64,000 nt of DNA from Paguma larvata (GCA_030068075.1 CM057844.1:19328001-19392000), one strand, 5' to 3'; positions 10,851 through 22,994 are shown, counted from the first letter of the stretch. The notes: generated by a model from the letters alone, not told the origin. Translations and numbers: made by a program.

Positions 10851-11879
10851 TTTTAAGGGTCTTCTGCCTCAAGATACCTGGCTTCCCAGGTACAGGACAG
10901 TAGTTTCCTCTGAAATAAAGCTTTTGTAGCCATCTGGGTTAAAGTAATGAATCTCGAAGTCTTTATAGAGGCCAAATGTGCCTATTTCTGACGGTCAGTA
11001 AGAAAACAAGCAGGACCTAGAAACAGGGTTGTCTTTATCTGTTGACAATAATAAGACCTAAGCACGTAAACAAAATTTTTTCACTTTGGTCCTCTCAACA
11101 GCTCCCCATCTGCAAATGTGGATCTGAGCATCGTATAGGCAAGTGACTGCCTAAGTTCCATGGCTGAAAGAACTGACCCTGAAACTTGTTCCTCAGATCA
11201 CTGCTTGGCTTTGAATCCCTGACTTGGAAACTTCCCAAGCATAGTTCCAGAAGAGTCCTTGGGCATTTGCTCCTTCCCTTCACTTTCCCCGAATCCTCTG
11301 GCCGCACTCGTCAAGGCAGCACGTGAGCTGTCTACTGGTGTGGATTAGGCCTTGGTTGTCCCTGATGTTCTTTAGTTTTGTGGTGGCTACTTTCAGGTGC
11401 TGCCATTTCTTGGGAAATGAAACTCTGCCCATCTCAACTGTCACCAAGGCTGGTAGGCCGAGCCTTGACAGTGCATCCAAAGTCCTCTAGGGGGCACTGT
11501 TGGCCCCAATTGCAGATACTTAACTACACCAAGTCCTTACCCGCCCATGGGAGCATTCTAGTGCCGTATGGGGGCCTGGATGCCAACACAGGGCCAACCT
11601 GAAGTCTGGCCAGCTCATTTTCTCTGCTTCATGTATATATTTCTTCCTTAAATAAAGTAAAATAAAATCCATACTCCTGTAAAATGCAAACAATACAAGA
11701 AATGTTGAAAGTATGTTTATCCTTGTGCTTCCTAACTAGCAGATCAACACCCCTGAGTGTGCTTAGGGGAGCTTGTCTGTATTGCTCCAAGTGAATCAAG
11801 GATTTGGCACATGGGAGGCGTGCAGTCACCCAGAATCTGCCTTCAGAGGGTCCCAATTACGTCCCAGGTGTGCTATTCA
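10851..11879. other. Unassigned non-coding sequence
   Basis: No gene and no named repeat. The frames at 11095-11602 (up to 74 codons) overlap on both strands and have no motif. Confidence 0.4.
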
Positions 11880-12020
11880 CTGTTGTGCTAGCTGGATGGC
11901 CTTCAACTCATTTCCCTACTTGTTATTCGGGGATAATTATAACACATATTCTCCAGCGTGGCTTTTAGGGTTGAGTGAAAAGTGCTGTGCTTACTCCCTC
12001 TTGTTTGGCACAAGGTAACT
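11880..12020 (+). mobile_element. MIR SINE
   Basis: The pattern 'gctggatggccttcaactca', 'ttattcggggataattataa' and 'agtgctgtgcttactccctc' follows the MIR core and 3' half in order. It is diverged. Confidence 0.6.
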
Positions 12021-13480
12021 TTTAGTACTGGGGGGCCATGAGTGGGGTGAGAATGCGTCTGAGACTGGGTAAGCACAACAGCAAAGAACACAATTCCAAA
12101 AATAAGAAAGCGGTCTCCGCTAGAGCCTCCAAAGCCCTCCCAGGTCCCCCTGCCTCTCTGAGCTCTGCAGAGGCCAAGGAAGCTGGCAAACCTCCTTGTT
12201 CAGGCTAACTGCTTCCTTCATCTGCCCGCATGGATGCCACTCCTCTTTCTTCTGCTGCTGGGGCTTCTGTCTGTCTGTCTGAGACAATCAGTTCTGATTA
12301 TCCGAGCTTCCTTTTACCTTGGGTCTGGACCTGTGCTACTCCATGCACAGGCTGCTTCCTTCCCTAGTCAGAACCACTAGTGCTAACCCTATGACCTTGA
12401 GACTCAAGATACAAGAAGGCATTGCCCTGCCGAGGTTTGGGGACATCTTCCCCTGTGGTTGTGTTTATTCCTTTTCTAGTCTTTACTATCTCTCTCATTG
12501 CTTAAGGCTGGGGGCCTTAGACTGGAGCTCCAACCAGATATGGGAATAGGATTTAGGAGGTCTATGGACTTGGGTAGGGAAAAAAAATTACATCTTCATT
12601 TTCACCAACCCATGGTTGAAATTTAGTATTTCTTCCCATTACGAAAGTAGTCATCATGCCCTAATGGAATTAACAATAACTGATTTTGTCACCAATAGAA
12701 TTAATAGACATTTCACGTGTAAAGATGGATTATTTATGCTTATCATGACTTGACAATTAGAGACATTATTAGACCTACTGCTAGATCTTGTATTTAATAC
12801 AGAGCTTTTCAGAGCATTGGTCTGTGGCCTCATGCCAGTCCATGCACCATTAGAGCTTCATGACAAGGAAATACAGGAATTGAGTATAAACATTTAGAAG
12901 CTTTTATAACCATTTGACAAAACAATGTTTTTTGAATCATATAAAAATTGGATTTTGTCTTTCAAATTATCTTTTATTTCATATTTTTATTCTATTTGTA
13001 GAAGTTGATAGCCCAAGAAGGATTAGATAAGTAAATTAGTCCTTTCCTACAGAAAGTGCAAAAAGCATAATTTAATACATTAACAGGGAAGCATACATTA
13101 AAAAATATTTTGATAACTATATTTCAACATAATTGTTTTCCTTTGTTGTTCTGTGCTGTTTTACTTAAAACACTATTCTGAGGTAGGATTAGTTTGCTTC
13201 ACCAGAAGGCCAATGGAATCCATGGCATACAAAAGGTTGGGGATATTTGAGGAGGGGCTCTGGGACCTTCCATAGGCTTACACCTAAGCCTCAGAGTGGG
13301 TACAGGTTTATCCCTCATCTCAGCCCTGGGACATGAGCAAACAGCCTTCTCCCCTATCTCCAGGACATGATGAGGTACGTCCACTTCACCTTACCTCCCA
13401 ACTTTCCCTCCATGTTTTGATTTCCCACTTTAGATGTATAGATGGATTCTCCTCCTTGAGCTTATCATCACACTAACTAT
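12021..13480. other. Unassigned non-coding sequence
   Basis: No gene seen. Positions 12790-13180 are A/T-rich; 'gcattggtctgtggcctcat' near 12815 recalls an old DNA transposon but is too weak to assign. A short (gtct)n run lies at 12267-12281. Confidence 0.4.
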
Positions 13481-13660
13481 GTTCTTTCTTGCCATTGGCA
13501 AAATTAGGAAAACCTCTCCTAGAATGAATGTATACCTGCCTTAATTTTCTCTGTGCTTCAAGACCCAGCTGAAGCCCAACCCCTTCAAAGGAGACCAAGA
13601 AGACATGTCCATCCCACATGAATCTTTTCCTCCTCTGAGCTCCTATAGGGCCATGATCTG
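13480..13660 (+). mobile_element. L2 3' end fragment
   Basis: 'gcttcaagacccagctgaag', 'ttttcctcctctgagctcct' and 'atagggcc' follow the 3' end of the ancient LINE L2. Only this terminal part is visible. Confidence 0.6.
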
Positions 13661-14749
13661 GCCAGGTAGAGGAAGACTGGACATAAAGGGTGGGCAGGTA
13701 GGCTGCAGGGTGTCTATGGTACTAGATACTTGCAGCCATTTTAGCTGAGGTTAGAACGGTTACAGCTGGTAAAGTAGAGGGAACACATTACTAAGCAATG
13801 TCAAACTGTGACAAGTTTTAGGGAGGTGCATCTTGCACAGGAGGAAGATATCTCCTTTTGCTTCTCCTTCTTTCTGGGTTTTGCCCATCCCTTACTAGTA
13901 TCTGTTGTTAACAAAGGCAGAGTTGGTAATCTGTATATTCAGGCCAGGCATGATTGGATCAAACCTACTTATGAGTCAGAATCTCTAGTATTAAAGGTCT
14001 TGCCCATGTATAGGTCTCCGTCTCTGTCTCTCTCTTCTGTTCTTATGGTGGACCTTTCTCTCTAGCCATCAGAGGCACACATGAGCATGTTGATCTTTGC
14101 TTTTGGCTTAGATTTTAATTCCCAAAATAGCTTTAGGAGGCCTCTGGTAATCAGTGTCCAACCATCTCACCTCCCATGCAGAGCTGAGCACTTCAGTTAG
14201 ATATCGTTTGATGGCTGAACTGGGGATTTCTTCCCTAACTTCTAGCCCTATTCTTTCCATGGACAGGCTACTTGTGTGCACTAATGTCTAGTATTCACAG
14301 TATGGCAGTTAGAACATAATAAACTGGCTTTACGACTGTCCGAAACTAGGGTCTGGACTAGAAGAAGACCTGTTATCAATGTCCAACAGTGTCCAACACT
14401 GACCCCAGTTCCTTCCAACTCACTTCACTCTCATGTCTCACCATCCTCTGAAATCAAGGTCTCACAGGATTTATAGGACGAGGGAACAAATCCAAAAGTC
14501 TTAGGGAACTATTTAGCCCTTGGGGTGTCTGTTGGAAGAAGGGGGTGAGCATTGTGACATCTCCAGCTCAAAAAGTAAACCTTTCCTTAAATTCCATAGA
14601 GGCAAAACTTTTTCTCCAAATTATAGCATCTTCTCCAACCACTGTCTGAGTTTGCTCTCTCCTATCAAGACAACCACCCACCTTCCATAATAAGCAGTTG
14701 GAATCATTACTAATGGGGGCAAATGAGTAAAGCTTTTGATGTTTCTCTT
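13661..14749. other. Unassigned non-coding sequence
   Basis: No gene seen. An 85-codon frame at 13808-14065 has no motif. Stretches such as 'gtatctgttgttaacaaagg' and the late AATAAA-like 'cataataaactggc' (about 14315) could be an old LTR, but I see no termini. Confidence 0.35.
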
Positions 14750-14825
14750 CCTCCTTCTTATCTTCCTTCTCTCAGCCTCCTTTTTCTTCTTCTTCTTCAT
14801 TATCATCATCATCTTCATTATTGTT
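14750..14825. repeat. Pyrimidine-rich and (TTC/ATC)n low-complexity tract
   Basis: Runs of tcc, ttc and atc triplets. The Lys/Glu/Arg/Met-rich minus-strand frame 14621-14839 simply translates this tract. Confidence 0.85.
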
Positions 14826-14954
14826 CCCATGACTAGCATTTGTTACAACATCCCCTGGGTCAAACACTAAACAAAAATTACTTCATTTAATGCTTTCATT
14901 GTCCCCATGAGACACATGCTATTAATATACTGTTCTCCTTCCTACTGGAGATTT

Positions 14955-15120
14955 ATGTGAATGATAGTTAAGAATTCAGTTTTTGGAGTTAGAGGACTTG
15001 GGTTCAAATCTTTCTCCAATATTTTTGCCCACGAGACTATAGGCCAGTTACTTAAACTCTACAAGCTTCAATTTCCTCATTTATAAGTAAAGATAATATA
15101 GTGTCTACCTAGTGCTTAAG
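14955..15120 (+). mobile_element. MIR SINE
   Basis: Nearly the whole MIR core can be followed: 'ttttggagttagaggacttg', 'ggttcaaatctttctcc', 'ggccagttacttaaactcta', 'caatttcctcatttataag' and 'gtgtctacctagtgc'. An antisense MIR-like piece may precede it at 14850-14930. Confidence 0.85.
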
Positions 15121-15307
15121 GGTCCTACTGAATGTGCAAAAGAAAGGAGGAAAGACAGGAAGGGCTAGGTATGGTTACAGAAAGACAATTCTTACAAGTA
15201 AATGGTGTGATTTGGTTATAAATTAAGGGAAAAGTAAGATACATGAGTGATTACAGAGAATTGGTGAATTAGAAGAATTGAAACTTTGGTCTAGAAGGTT
15301 GTGAAAG

Positions 15308-15468
15308 GGGAGCGCCTGTGTTGCTCAGTCAGTTAAGCATCCAATTTTTTATCTCAGCTCAGGTCTTGATCTCCAAGTTGTGAGTCAAGCCCCGGGTTAG
15401 GTTCCACCCTGGGCATGAAGCCCACTTAAAAAAAAGAAAGAGAAAAAGAAAAGAAAAAGAAAAGAAAA
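15308..15468 (+). mobile_element. CAN-SINE, older type with short body
   Basis: The head 'ggagcgcctgtgttgctcag' and 'gagtcaagccccgggttagg' are followed by 'gcatgaagcccacttaaa' and an (A)nG tail, without the long CT domain. TSDs: agaaggttgtgaaag (15293-15307) and agaaggtcatgagag (15469-15483), two mismatches. Confidence 0.93.
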
Positions 15469-15483
15469 AGAAGGTCATGAGAG

Positions 15484-16365
15484 GTACATGGGCTACAATC
15501 TCCAACATTCCCTGGCTTAGAGTCTGGACAGCCATGTCCGAAGATGGTCACATAGCCTTGAATATGGGAATCTGGGGAATGGGTACAACTGGAAGTCAGG
15601 GGGAGCCCACTGTTACCCAACTCTCCCCTGAGGCATTCTTCCTTGGTTCTCATATTGGCTTTGTGTGCTGTTGAAAATGTTGGGACAGAAGTGGCTCCCT
15701 CCCCAACTCCTGTGTCTCCCTCTGGCTTTTGGGCTCTGCTGGACCAGAATGGACCATTCCTGTAAGTGGGAATGGGCTTGGGGTACAGAAAGTAGCCATT
15801 TCTCTCAGCTTTCTCACTCCCTCTTACATGTGCACATGCACACACACACACGGGCAAAATGCTTGTATAGACTTGTTATGTATGAAAGATGTCCATGCCT
15901 GTTCTCCCACAAACTACGAAAACTCCACAACCTTATAAACAAACAAACAAACAAACAAAAAAAAAACAGAAAGACACTCCCAGAAAACAAGATGCTTCCA
16001 ATCTAGAGGTCCTAGTTTGTGGACTGGGTTCCAAAAGGATGTGTCAGGTTCAGTGGTTGAAAACTCCCATTGAAATTTTTCTCAGTAGTAATGTTCTTAA
16101 TGGTAGTTGTGTCCCAATAAAAGCCTATATCACTCAATGTGGCTGGAATGTTTTATATCCAGAATAAAAATATGAAGCTATATTCCTCCAAAATTCATAA
16201 ATATAGCATCAAATGCTAACTTGGACTATGAGCAAGGCTTCCCTCCCCCCCCCCCGCCCTTGACTATTGGTGGTTGATAACAAGAATACTTAGTTGAGAA
16301 GGAAAAGAGGGTTGATAAAAAATTGAATGGTCTCTGGACACCAGTAGACAGATAGTATTAAACAC
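15484..16365. other. Unassigned sequence with small simple repeats
   Basis: No gene recognised. The 143-codon minus-strand frame 15426-15857 begins in a (CA)n run (15839-15851) and ends in the SINE A-tail, so it is not believable as a protein. An (AAAC)n run lies at 15939-15968 and a C-run (11 C) at 16245-16255. Confidence 0.5.
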
Positions 16366-16530
16366 TTTGGCTCAGGTCATGATCTCACAGTTGGTGAGTC
16401 CAAGCCCCGGGTGATGATCTGTGCTGACAGCTCAGAGCCTGGAACCTGCTTTGGATTCTGTGTCTCCCTCTCTTCTTTCCCCTCCCTCACTCTCAAAAAT
16501 TAATAAACATATAAAATAGAAATAAATAAG
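16366..16530 (+). mobile_element. CAN-SINE (felid type), 5' truncated
   Basis: It starts within the element at 'ttggctcaggtcatgatctc', so the first about 50 bp are missing. B-box region, 'ctgtgctgacagctcagagc', CT domain and A-rich tail are present. No TSD is obvious. Confidence 0.92.
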
Positions 16531-17427
16531 CCTGTCAGGCAGGTTTTTATTCTAGACTGCTATCCAGAGCTGGAGGAGAAGGTGAGGATAGAGTTTGGAG
16601 ATTTCAGAATGGTTCGAGAGAAGGGGAGCTATATCAAATTTGAATTTTGTGTGTGTAAGTCTTTGAAGAGTCAGATATTTCTAACTCAGGGTGTGCCTAT
16701 ATGTGCCTCCCCATAACAACTGCTCATCAAGTGATTATAAAATTGAATATTTTTGTGATATCTTATCCTATTATCACTCCCACTGTCTAGAGTTTGGCAT
16801 TGACTTACCAAAAAGTGAGATTTCTGCGTCTGAGGTACATTCACCCTCCTGCTGGATCAGTGTGTTCCAGGGCTTCATGCACACATGTGAACAATCTTCC
16901 ACCAAGCCTCACAGATCCCCTGGTCCACACCAAACTCTGTCTCTAACTGAGCCATTGAGTCCACACACAATTAAGAAATCTGATTAAATGCATGATGTGT
17001 CTACTACAGCAGTAAGAAAGAAGAGGGAAGAATTTTGTGAATGGAGGTATTTCTCTTAGCTAGACATGGCAATTCAATAGAAATGGTTATCAGATGAGTC
17101 ATCCTTGACTCATCCTCTATAAATGGAAAATTCAGCCATGCAATAAAGCTTCTAGCTTTTGTTCTCTAGTCTGGAACATGTCTCAAATGATAGGTTGTTG
17201 CCTAGGGAATCAAGATGATAATAGTTGGGTCCTTGAACAAGCAAAGTACTTCTCAGGAAAAGGTTGTCCAAAAGATACGTCATCAATACCAAGAACAAAA
17301 TCAAGTGCATTAAATGCTCTTAATAAATATTTGTTGAATGAACTAATTTATGAATGAATAGGTTGATGAGGAAGAGAGAAGTTGGGGATTACTCTTAATT
17401 TTCTGGCATGGGGGACAGCGTTAGCTT
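16531..17427. other. Unassigned non-coding sequence
   Basis: No gene seen. The 98-codon frame at 16691-16987 has no motif. The text at 17305-17350 (aataaatatttgttgaatga) is a common ancient-repeat ending, family not assigned. Confidence 0.4.
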
Positions 17428-17437
17428 GCTAGGGTGT

Positions 17438-17656
17438 AGTTTTTTTTTTAACGTTTATTTATTTTTGAGAGACATAGAGACAGAGTGTGAGCAGGGGAAG
17501 GGCAGAGAGAGAGGGAGATACAGAATCTGAAGCAGCTCCAGGCTCTGATGAGCCTTCAGCACAGAGCCCGATGTGGGGCTCGAACTCACAGACCAGTGAG
17601 ATCATGACCTGAGCTGAAGTCGTCCGCTTAACCGACTGAGTCACCCAGGGCGCCCC
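17438..17656 (-). mobile_element. CAN-SINE (felid type), full length
   Basis: Minus-strand copy with T9 tail and head ending 'cacccagggcgcccc'. Exact 10-bp TSD gctagggtgt at 17428-17437 and 17657-17666. Confidence 0.97.
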
Positions 17657-17666
17657 GCTAGGGTGT

Positions 17667-18689
17667 TGTGTTAAGCAAGTAGATATATGAGGAGGGAGAT
17701 CTTAAAAATTGGTTATAGATTGTTAAATTCAATGAGTTCAATTTCGAACATGTTGAATTGAGGGGTCTGTAGGAAGTCCAAGTGGATATGTGGGTATACG
17801 TTGTATAGAGTATATATTATGAAAGTAATAAAGCCCTTGCTTTTGTAAAGGGAACCATGCCAGGATTAATTTTACTTCCTTCCGTTGGACTCATTCAATC
17901 TTCTGTCTTTCCAGATTTTCTATTTTCCTTTCACACATTTCTGGATTGTCTGTCATCTGCAAAGCTTTATCTTAGGCACTGAATATATATGAAAAGGAAC
18001 AGTTTTAACTCATTCACTTAATAGACATTTTATTGAGCACCTACTATGTGCCAGACATTGTCCTAGTTGTTATAACGGTCAGTACGCTAGTGTACCAAAC
18101 ACAGCCCCTTCGCAGAAAGAATTTTAAATCATTTAAATTACCAGACGCAGACTCACAAAATAAGTACATGAGTGTTCAAGACCACAGATTGTTCTTTATC
18201 CCCTGCACGGAACATATATACATTAAATAAATGATTATTTTTAAATAAGTGATTTTTTTTCAAAATCGAAAGCTTCCTAGGAAATTGATTCCAACAGAAA
18301 TCAACTGGGTCTTTCTAATTTCAATCCTTCTTGCCATTTTGAGCCTTTTAAGAATATATATTTTTAAATAGCCCTGCAGTGAGCATCTTTATCCATAGTA
18401 TAAGTGGTGGAAAACAAAACCGATGAGGCTCCCTAAGGTCCAGATTCAAAGAGGAGACTGAAGGTTTTAAAAGGGTCCCTTAGTAATGGAAATGCTAATG
18501 ACTACTGGAATCCATTACTTTAATTGCTATATTTTTGCTGACCTGAGTAATAGATGATCTCATTCAATCCATCAAACACTGCTTTACAAATCCAAGAGAG
18601 TGAAAAATTAAAAACAACATCAATTCAGATATTCTGTTTTTAAGGCTACTTTTGAATTGCATAACTTAACAAACAAACATTTTTAAAAA
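17667..18689. other. Unassigned sequence with an ancient-repeat fragment
   Basis: No gene seen. Positions 18010-18090 ('attgagcacctactatgtgc') match the start of a very widespread old mammalian repeat also suspected at 27630 and 45545. The rest is A/T-rich without recognisable family. Confidence 0.45.
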
Positions 18690-19700
18690 TCTTAAAAAGA
18701 GATGCAGAGGAAAAACCACAATATACACCCACCAGAATGTAGAATGGCTAAAATAAAGTCAGAAAAGATCAAAGGTTGGCAAGGATGTGGGGCAACCGGA
18801 ATTGTCCTTCCTGGTGGGAGTAAAACTCAGTGCAAACACTTTGAAAAATTATATTATGATTTCTTATAAGGTTAAATATAACTACCCTATTATTCCTAGG
18901 TATATGTCTAACAGAAAGGAACTAATATTTTCACCAAAGGCATCTACAAAAATGTCTATAGCAGCATTGTACATAATATGCTACAGTAGAAATAACCCAA
19001 GCATTCATTAACAGAATAGTTAACTAAATAGGGATATATTCATACTACTGTATGTTACTCTCAGGAATGAAAATATTCAAACTTCTATATATTACCACTC
19101 AGGAATGAAAAACACCCTACTACTGCTATCTGCAACAACATGGATGAATGTCTAGTAAAAGAAACCAGGCACAAAAGAGTGCATGCTGCCCATTTCCGTT
19201 TATATAAAGTTCAACTATGAGCAAAATAAATTGATGACTTATAAAGGTTACAATAGTAGTTATCTTTGTAGGACATTGACTGCGAGGTTATGAGGCACCC
19301 TTGGGGATGCTGCAAATGTTCTATCTAGATCTTGCACTGAGTGATGGGTTACACAGGTGTATACATAGTAAAAAAAAAATCACTGAAGAGTGCCTGTGCC
19401 TGGGTGGCTCAGTCACCTAAGTGTCCAATTTCAGCTCAGGTCACAATCTCATGGTTCATGGGTTCGAGCCCCACATCGGGCTCTGTGCTGACAGCTCATA
19501 GCCTGGAGCCTGCTTCAGATTCTGTGTCTCCCTCTCTCTCTGCCTCTCCCCCACTTATGCTCTGTCTCTGTCTCTGTCTCTCTCAAAAATAAATAAACAC
19601 TAAAAAATTTTAAAAAAAGAAAAAAATCATTGAGCTATACATTCAAAATTTGTGAACTTGTTTACTACATGTAATCTATCCCTTATTTAAAAAATTTTTA
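18690..19700 (+). mobile_element. L1 (L1M-type) 3' part
   Basis: Plus-strand end of ORF2 and 3' UTR: 'gatcaaaggttggcaaggat', 'gtctatagcagcattgtaca', 'acaacatggatgaatgtcta', then 'tgggttacacaggtgtatac' and 'attgagctatacattcaaaa'. A SINE interrupts it at 19388-19622. Many indels; no ORF2 frame survives. Confidence 0.85.
19388..19622 (+). mobile_element. CAN-SINE (felid type) inside L1
   Basis: Full-length copy with a small duplication in the head (gcctgtgcctgggtggctc). The (CTCTGT)n part is expanded near 19560-19584. TSDs aaaatcactgaa (19376-19387) and aaaatcattgag (19623-19634). Confidence 0.96.
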
Positions 19701-19718
19701 ATAATATATTTTTAACAG

Positions 19719-19929
19719 TTTTTTAATGTTTATTTATTTTTGAGAGAGAAAGAGAGACAGAGCATGAGTGGGGGAGGGGCAGAGAGAGAGGGAGACACAG
19801 AATCCGAAGCAGGTTCCAGGCTCTTGGCTGTCAGCACAGAGCCTGATGCGGGGCTCGAACTCACGAAATACGAGATCATGACATGACCGTAAGTCGGACT
19901 CTTAACCCCCTGAGCCACCCAGGTGCCCC
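19719..19929 (-). mobile_element. CAN-SINE (felid type), inverted to its neighbour
   Basis: Minus-strand full-length copy ending 'gccacccaggtgcccc'. It lies 96 bp from the plus-strand SINE at 19388-19622. TSD not clear. Confidence 0.96.
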
Positions 19930-20199
19930 TAAAACAATTTTTTTAATGAATAAAGAGAAGTAATTTGGCCCACTGTGGTTCACACTTAGTCATTCATGGA
20001 CCACAGCCATGGGAGGTGGCTGACAGATCTATTTGAGGAATCCTTGAGGGTCCTATCATCACCCTGCCACAGGACTGACTACCAAATACCTATACAGTAT
20101 TATTTCATTCATCAATTCATCAAATACCTATGGAGCACTCGCACTGAATAAAGTGACATGGTGGGCACTGCATAGCACAGAACCTTCACTTAGCTCTTT

Positions 20200-20375
20200 C
20201 CTCACTGTTTCATGTTTCATGTTCACATCAACCCTATTTGGCTATTCTCTGCTCCTTCTTGTCACACACCTTCCTCCACTCTCATCATTACAGATGAGGA
20301 AATTTTAGACCTGGGACATTCCACAATCTGTAAGCAAGGCCACAAGTAGACAGTAGACTTCTAGGCTGTTACCTA
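20200..20375 (-). mobile_element. MIR SINE, diverged
   Basis: 'catcattacagatgaggaaa' followed by 'aagcaaggccacaagtagac' is the antisense MIR pattern. The 5' portion of the match is weak. Confidence 0.6.
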
Positions 20376-21344
20376 GAATTGTCCTAGTTAGGACCATCCC
20401 TCTAAGCTAAACCAGAAGAAAGAGAACCTTTTCCAGGATGCAACAGTGAGGAACACATGTTTTCCAAAGAGGAAGAGCCTTTTCTCTAGCCAACATATGT
20501 TAGCATAGGGAAGTAGACTTTGTTCATGGGTTATTCTTATCACTTTTGAAATAAAGATTCTTTAAAGGTGTGAGACAGCAGGCAAGTGAATTTCAAAAAG
20601 AACAATGAAATAAAACAAAATGATGAAACGATGTAAGTGGAAATAACCATAACTATTACAAGCCTATAGAAGGTGATCAGTAAAAGTTAGTTAAAGCCAA
20701 TGGTCTACTTTCAGAGTCCAGGCAGCAGTCAATGTCAAGGGAGGCAGAGAGTGTGGGTAGTGGGATGGGCAGGAAAAGTGAGTGACCAGAGGCAATGATA
20801 CAACATAGATCATCTGAGGGATTTGCTCTCTTGCTTGAATGCACTTGACATTTCCCAAGGATAGCAGATGTGAGCATTGCATGGAGGAATGTGGCAGAAC
20901 TGGGCACCCACTCTGGAGAGTGCCAGGACTGCTTCACCTTGCTTTGGCCGGGACATGTCAGTCTCACTTGATGGCTACATGGTCCTAGGGTTGAGTTGAA
21001 GCCTATGTTTGAGGAACTTGTGGCCCTGGGAAGCAACGTTTACCCACCATTTCATGTGATACACAGCCAAGAAGCTACTGAAGAGCATTCTGTCTGGAGG
21101 CACCCATAAATCCCACTGTGGCCTCAGTAGGTCCACCGTGTTTGTTGGTAAAAGGCAGCCATCAGGGTCTGATTAGAGAAACAAAGCTGTTCCTTTCCCA
21201 TGCTTGCTCACACCAGGTCGAAGCTTTGAGTATATTTTTTAGACCCCTTTCCCAGATGTCTTACAAACATCATAGCCTCACAGCCTTTCCTGGGGAAGAA
21301 AAGCATGATCTATGTGAGAACAGAATGAGAAAATCCTGACTTCT
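20376..21344. other. Unassigned non-coding sequence
   Basis: No gene recognised. The 119-codon minus-strand frame 20677-21036 has no motif I know and no conserved start context. Confidence 0.4.
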
Positions 21345-21500
21345 AGTTGCAGCCATTTCATCATCTGGGCGTGACACATTCTGTAATGTCAGCATCTTCA
21401 TCTACAACAAGGGGTTATTGCCATCCACCCACCTCTCAGGCTTTCCAGGAGGATAAAATGAGAGAACTGATATGAAAACCCCGAAAAGGTAAAGCATTTT
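21345..21500 (+). mobile_element. MIR SINE, diverged
   Basis: 'gcatcttcatctacaacaag', 'caggaggataaaatgagaga' and 'aggtaaagcattttcc' follow the MIR 3' half. Confidence 0.5.
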
Positions 21501-21509
21501 CCAATTTGT

Positions 21510-22650
21510 TTTTAAAAAGAGGCAAACGACTTGAACAGATCTTTCACAAAAGAAAATATGAGTGCCCAGAAAGCAAATGCAAAGACGCACAATTTAACAA
21601 GTTATCAAGAAAATGCAAATAACAATTAATAGCAATTAATAGCAAAAATGCCACATCATGCTCATTAGAATATCTAAAATCAAGGACTGATATACCTGGC
21701 CTTGGTGAGGACGCAAAGCAGCTAGAACTCTCACACGTTGCTGGTGGGAACATTAGACAGTGCAGCCACTTTGGAGGTTATTTGGCAGTTTCATAAACAA
21801 GTCAACATATACTTAGGATCCAGGAACTCAACGCCTGCGTATATATCCAGAGAAATAAAGGTCGGTGTCCACAAAAACACTTGTACAAGAATGTTTGTAG
21901 CAGCTTTATTCTCAACAGCCCCAAACTGGAAACAGCCCAAATATCCATTCAGCAGGAGAATTGATAACCACACTGTGGTCCATTCACACAGTGGAATATT
22001 GACAGCACTAAAAAATAATGTACTTTTGATACAACCTGATGTATCTCCAAAATTATGCTGAGAAGAACTGATACAGCAGAGTACATACTGTATGATTTTA
22101 TTTATTTAGAATTCAAGAACAGACAAAACCAATGGACGGTGTTAAAAATCGGAGTAGAGCTGGCTCTGGGGTGGGATAGACCAGACGTGTTCCAAGGGGA
22201 CTTCGTGGGTAACAGAAGTGCTCTACACCTAAAAAAATTGGGGGGGGGGTTGGCGTATTGCATTTTATTCTATTTTTTTATTGAGGTATAGTTGACACAT
22301 AACATTATATTAGTTTGAAATGTACATAATGATTCAATATTTATATATATTATGAAATGATCACCGACAGTAAGTCTAGTTAATATCCATCACCATAAAT
22401 AGTTACAAACAAGTTTTTTACTGTAATGAGAACTTTTAAGATCCACTCTTTTAACAACTTACAAATACGTAATACAGTATTATTAACTGTAGTCCCCATG
22501 CCATACGTTACATCTCATTACATGACATTTATTTTAATAGAAGTGTTCTACATCTTGATTTGGGTATTGGTTATAGGGGTGTATACATTTGTCAGAACTC
22601 ATCGAACTGTATACATCCGTGCATTTTAAATATGTAGATTATATACTTTA
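21510..22650 (+). mobile_element. L1 (L1M-type) 3' part
   Basis: Plus-strand ORF2 end and 3' UTR: 'gaggcaaacgacttgaacag', 'ttgctggtgggaacattaga', 'tcaacagccccaaactggaa'. After an inserted minus-strand L1 fragment (22231-22538) it resumes with 'tgtatacatttgtcagaact'. Frame destroyed. Confidence 0.85.
22231..22538 (-). mobile_element. L1 3' end inserted in another L1
   Basis: 'ttattgaggtatagttgaca', 'gatcaccgacagtaagtcta' and 'gtattattaactgtagtccc' are antisense L1 3' UTR. It is flanked by the 17-bp TSD agaagtgctctacacct (22214-22230) and agaagtgttctacatct (22539-22555), two mismatches. Between the left TSD and the T-tail at about 22273 lies an unexplained stretch with nine to ten Gs (22241-22249). 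Confidence 0.85.
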
Positions 22651-22689
22651 ATTTTTTAAGTTTTTGGAGTTTTTTGTGTGTATTGTAGA

Positions 22690-22860
22690 ACCATGGGGCA
22701 TTTCAAATATTTTTAAAGTATAGAAAGATATGGATATTATATTACAGAAATTACAAAAAAGGAAAGCAAACCTTCCAGAGTCAACCAACGTTCATTGTTT
22801 TGATTAATGTCCTTCCACTATTTTTTTCTACATGTATATGTTTTGCTTCGCTGAATCAGA
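22690..22860 (-). mobile_element. Possible L1M 3' fragment
   Basis: 'gattaatgtccttccactat' and 'ttctacatgtatatgttttg' resemble the L1M 3' UTR antisense seen better at 33.7 kb and 44.2 kb. Confidence 0.35.
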
Positions 22861-22884
22861 CTTCTGAAAGTAACCGTGTAATTC

Positions 22885-22985
22885 TTCCATTTACAGAAGA
22901 AGATTCTGAAGCTGAAGTGGGCAGAAGCAAATCAAGGTAAGTCCTGGTCAAACCCAGGGAGACTCAAGTCAGTTCTCCCACCTCT
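22885..22985 (-). mobile_element. Possible MIR SINE
   Basis: 'ccatttacagaagaagattc' and 'gaagctgaagtgggcagaag' follow the antisense MIR order but are weak. Confidence 0.4.
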
Positions 22986-22994
22986 ATATCTGTG

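Noticed and set aside
15426..15857. 143-codon minus-strand frame
   Set aside because: It is built from a (CA)n run at one end (CVCACAHV) and an A/G-rich SINE tail at the other; no recognised domain.
20677..21036. 119-codon minus-strand frame as a possible exon or retroviral remnant
   Set aside because: No recognisable motif, no neighbouring gag/pol/env-like sequence and no LTR pair around it.
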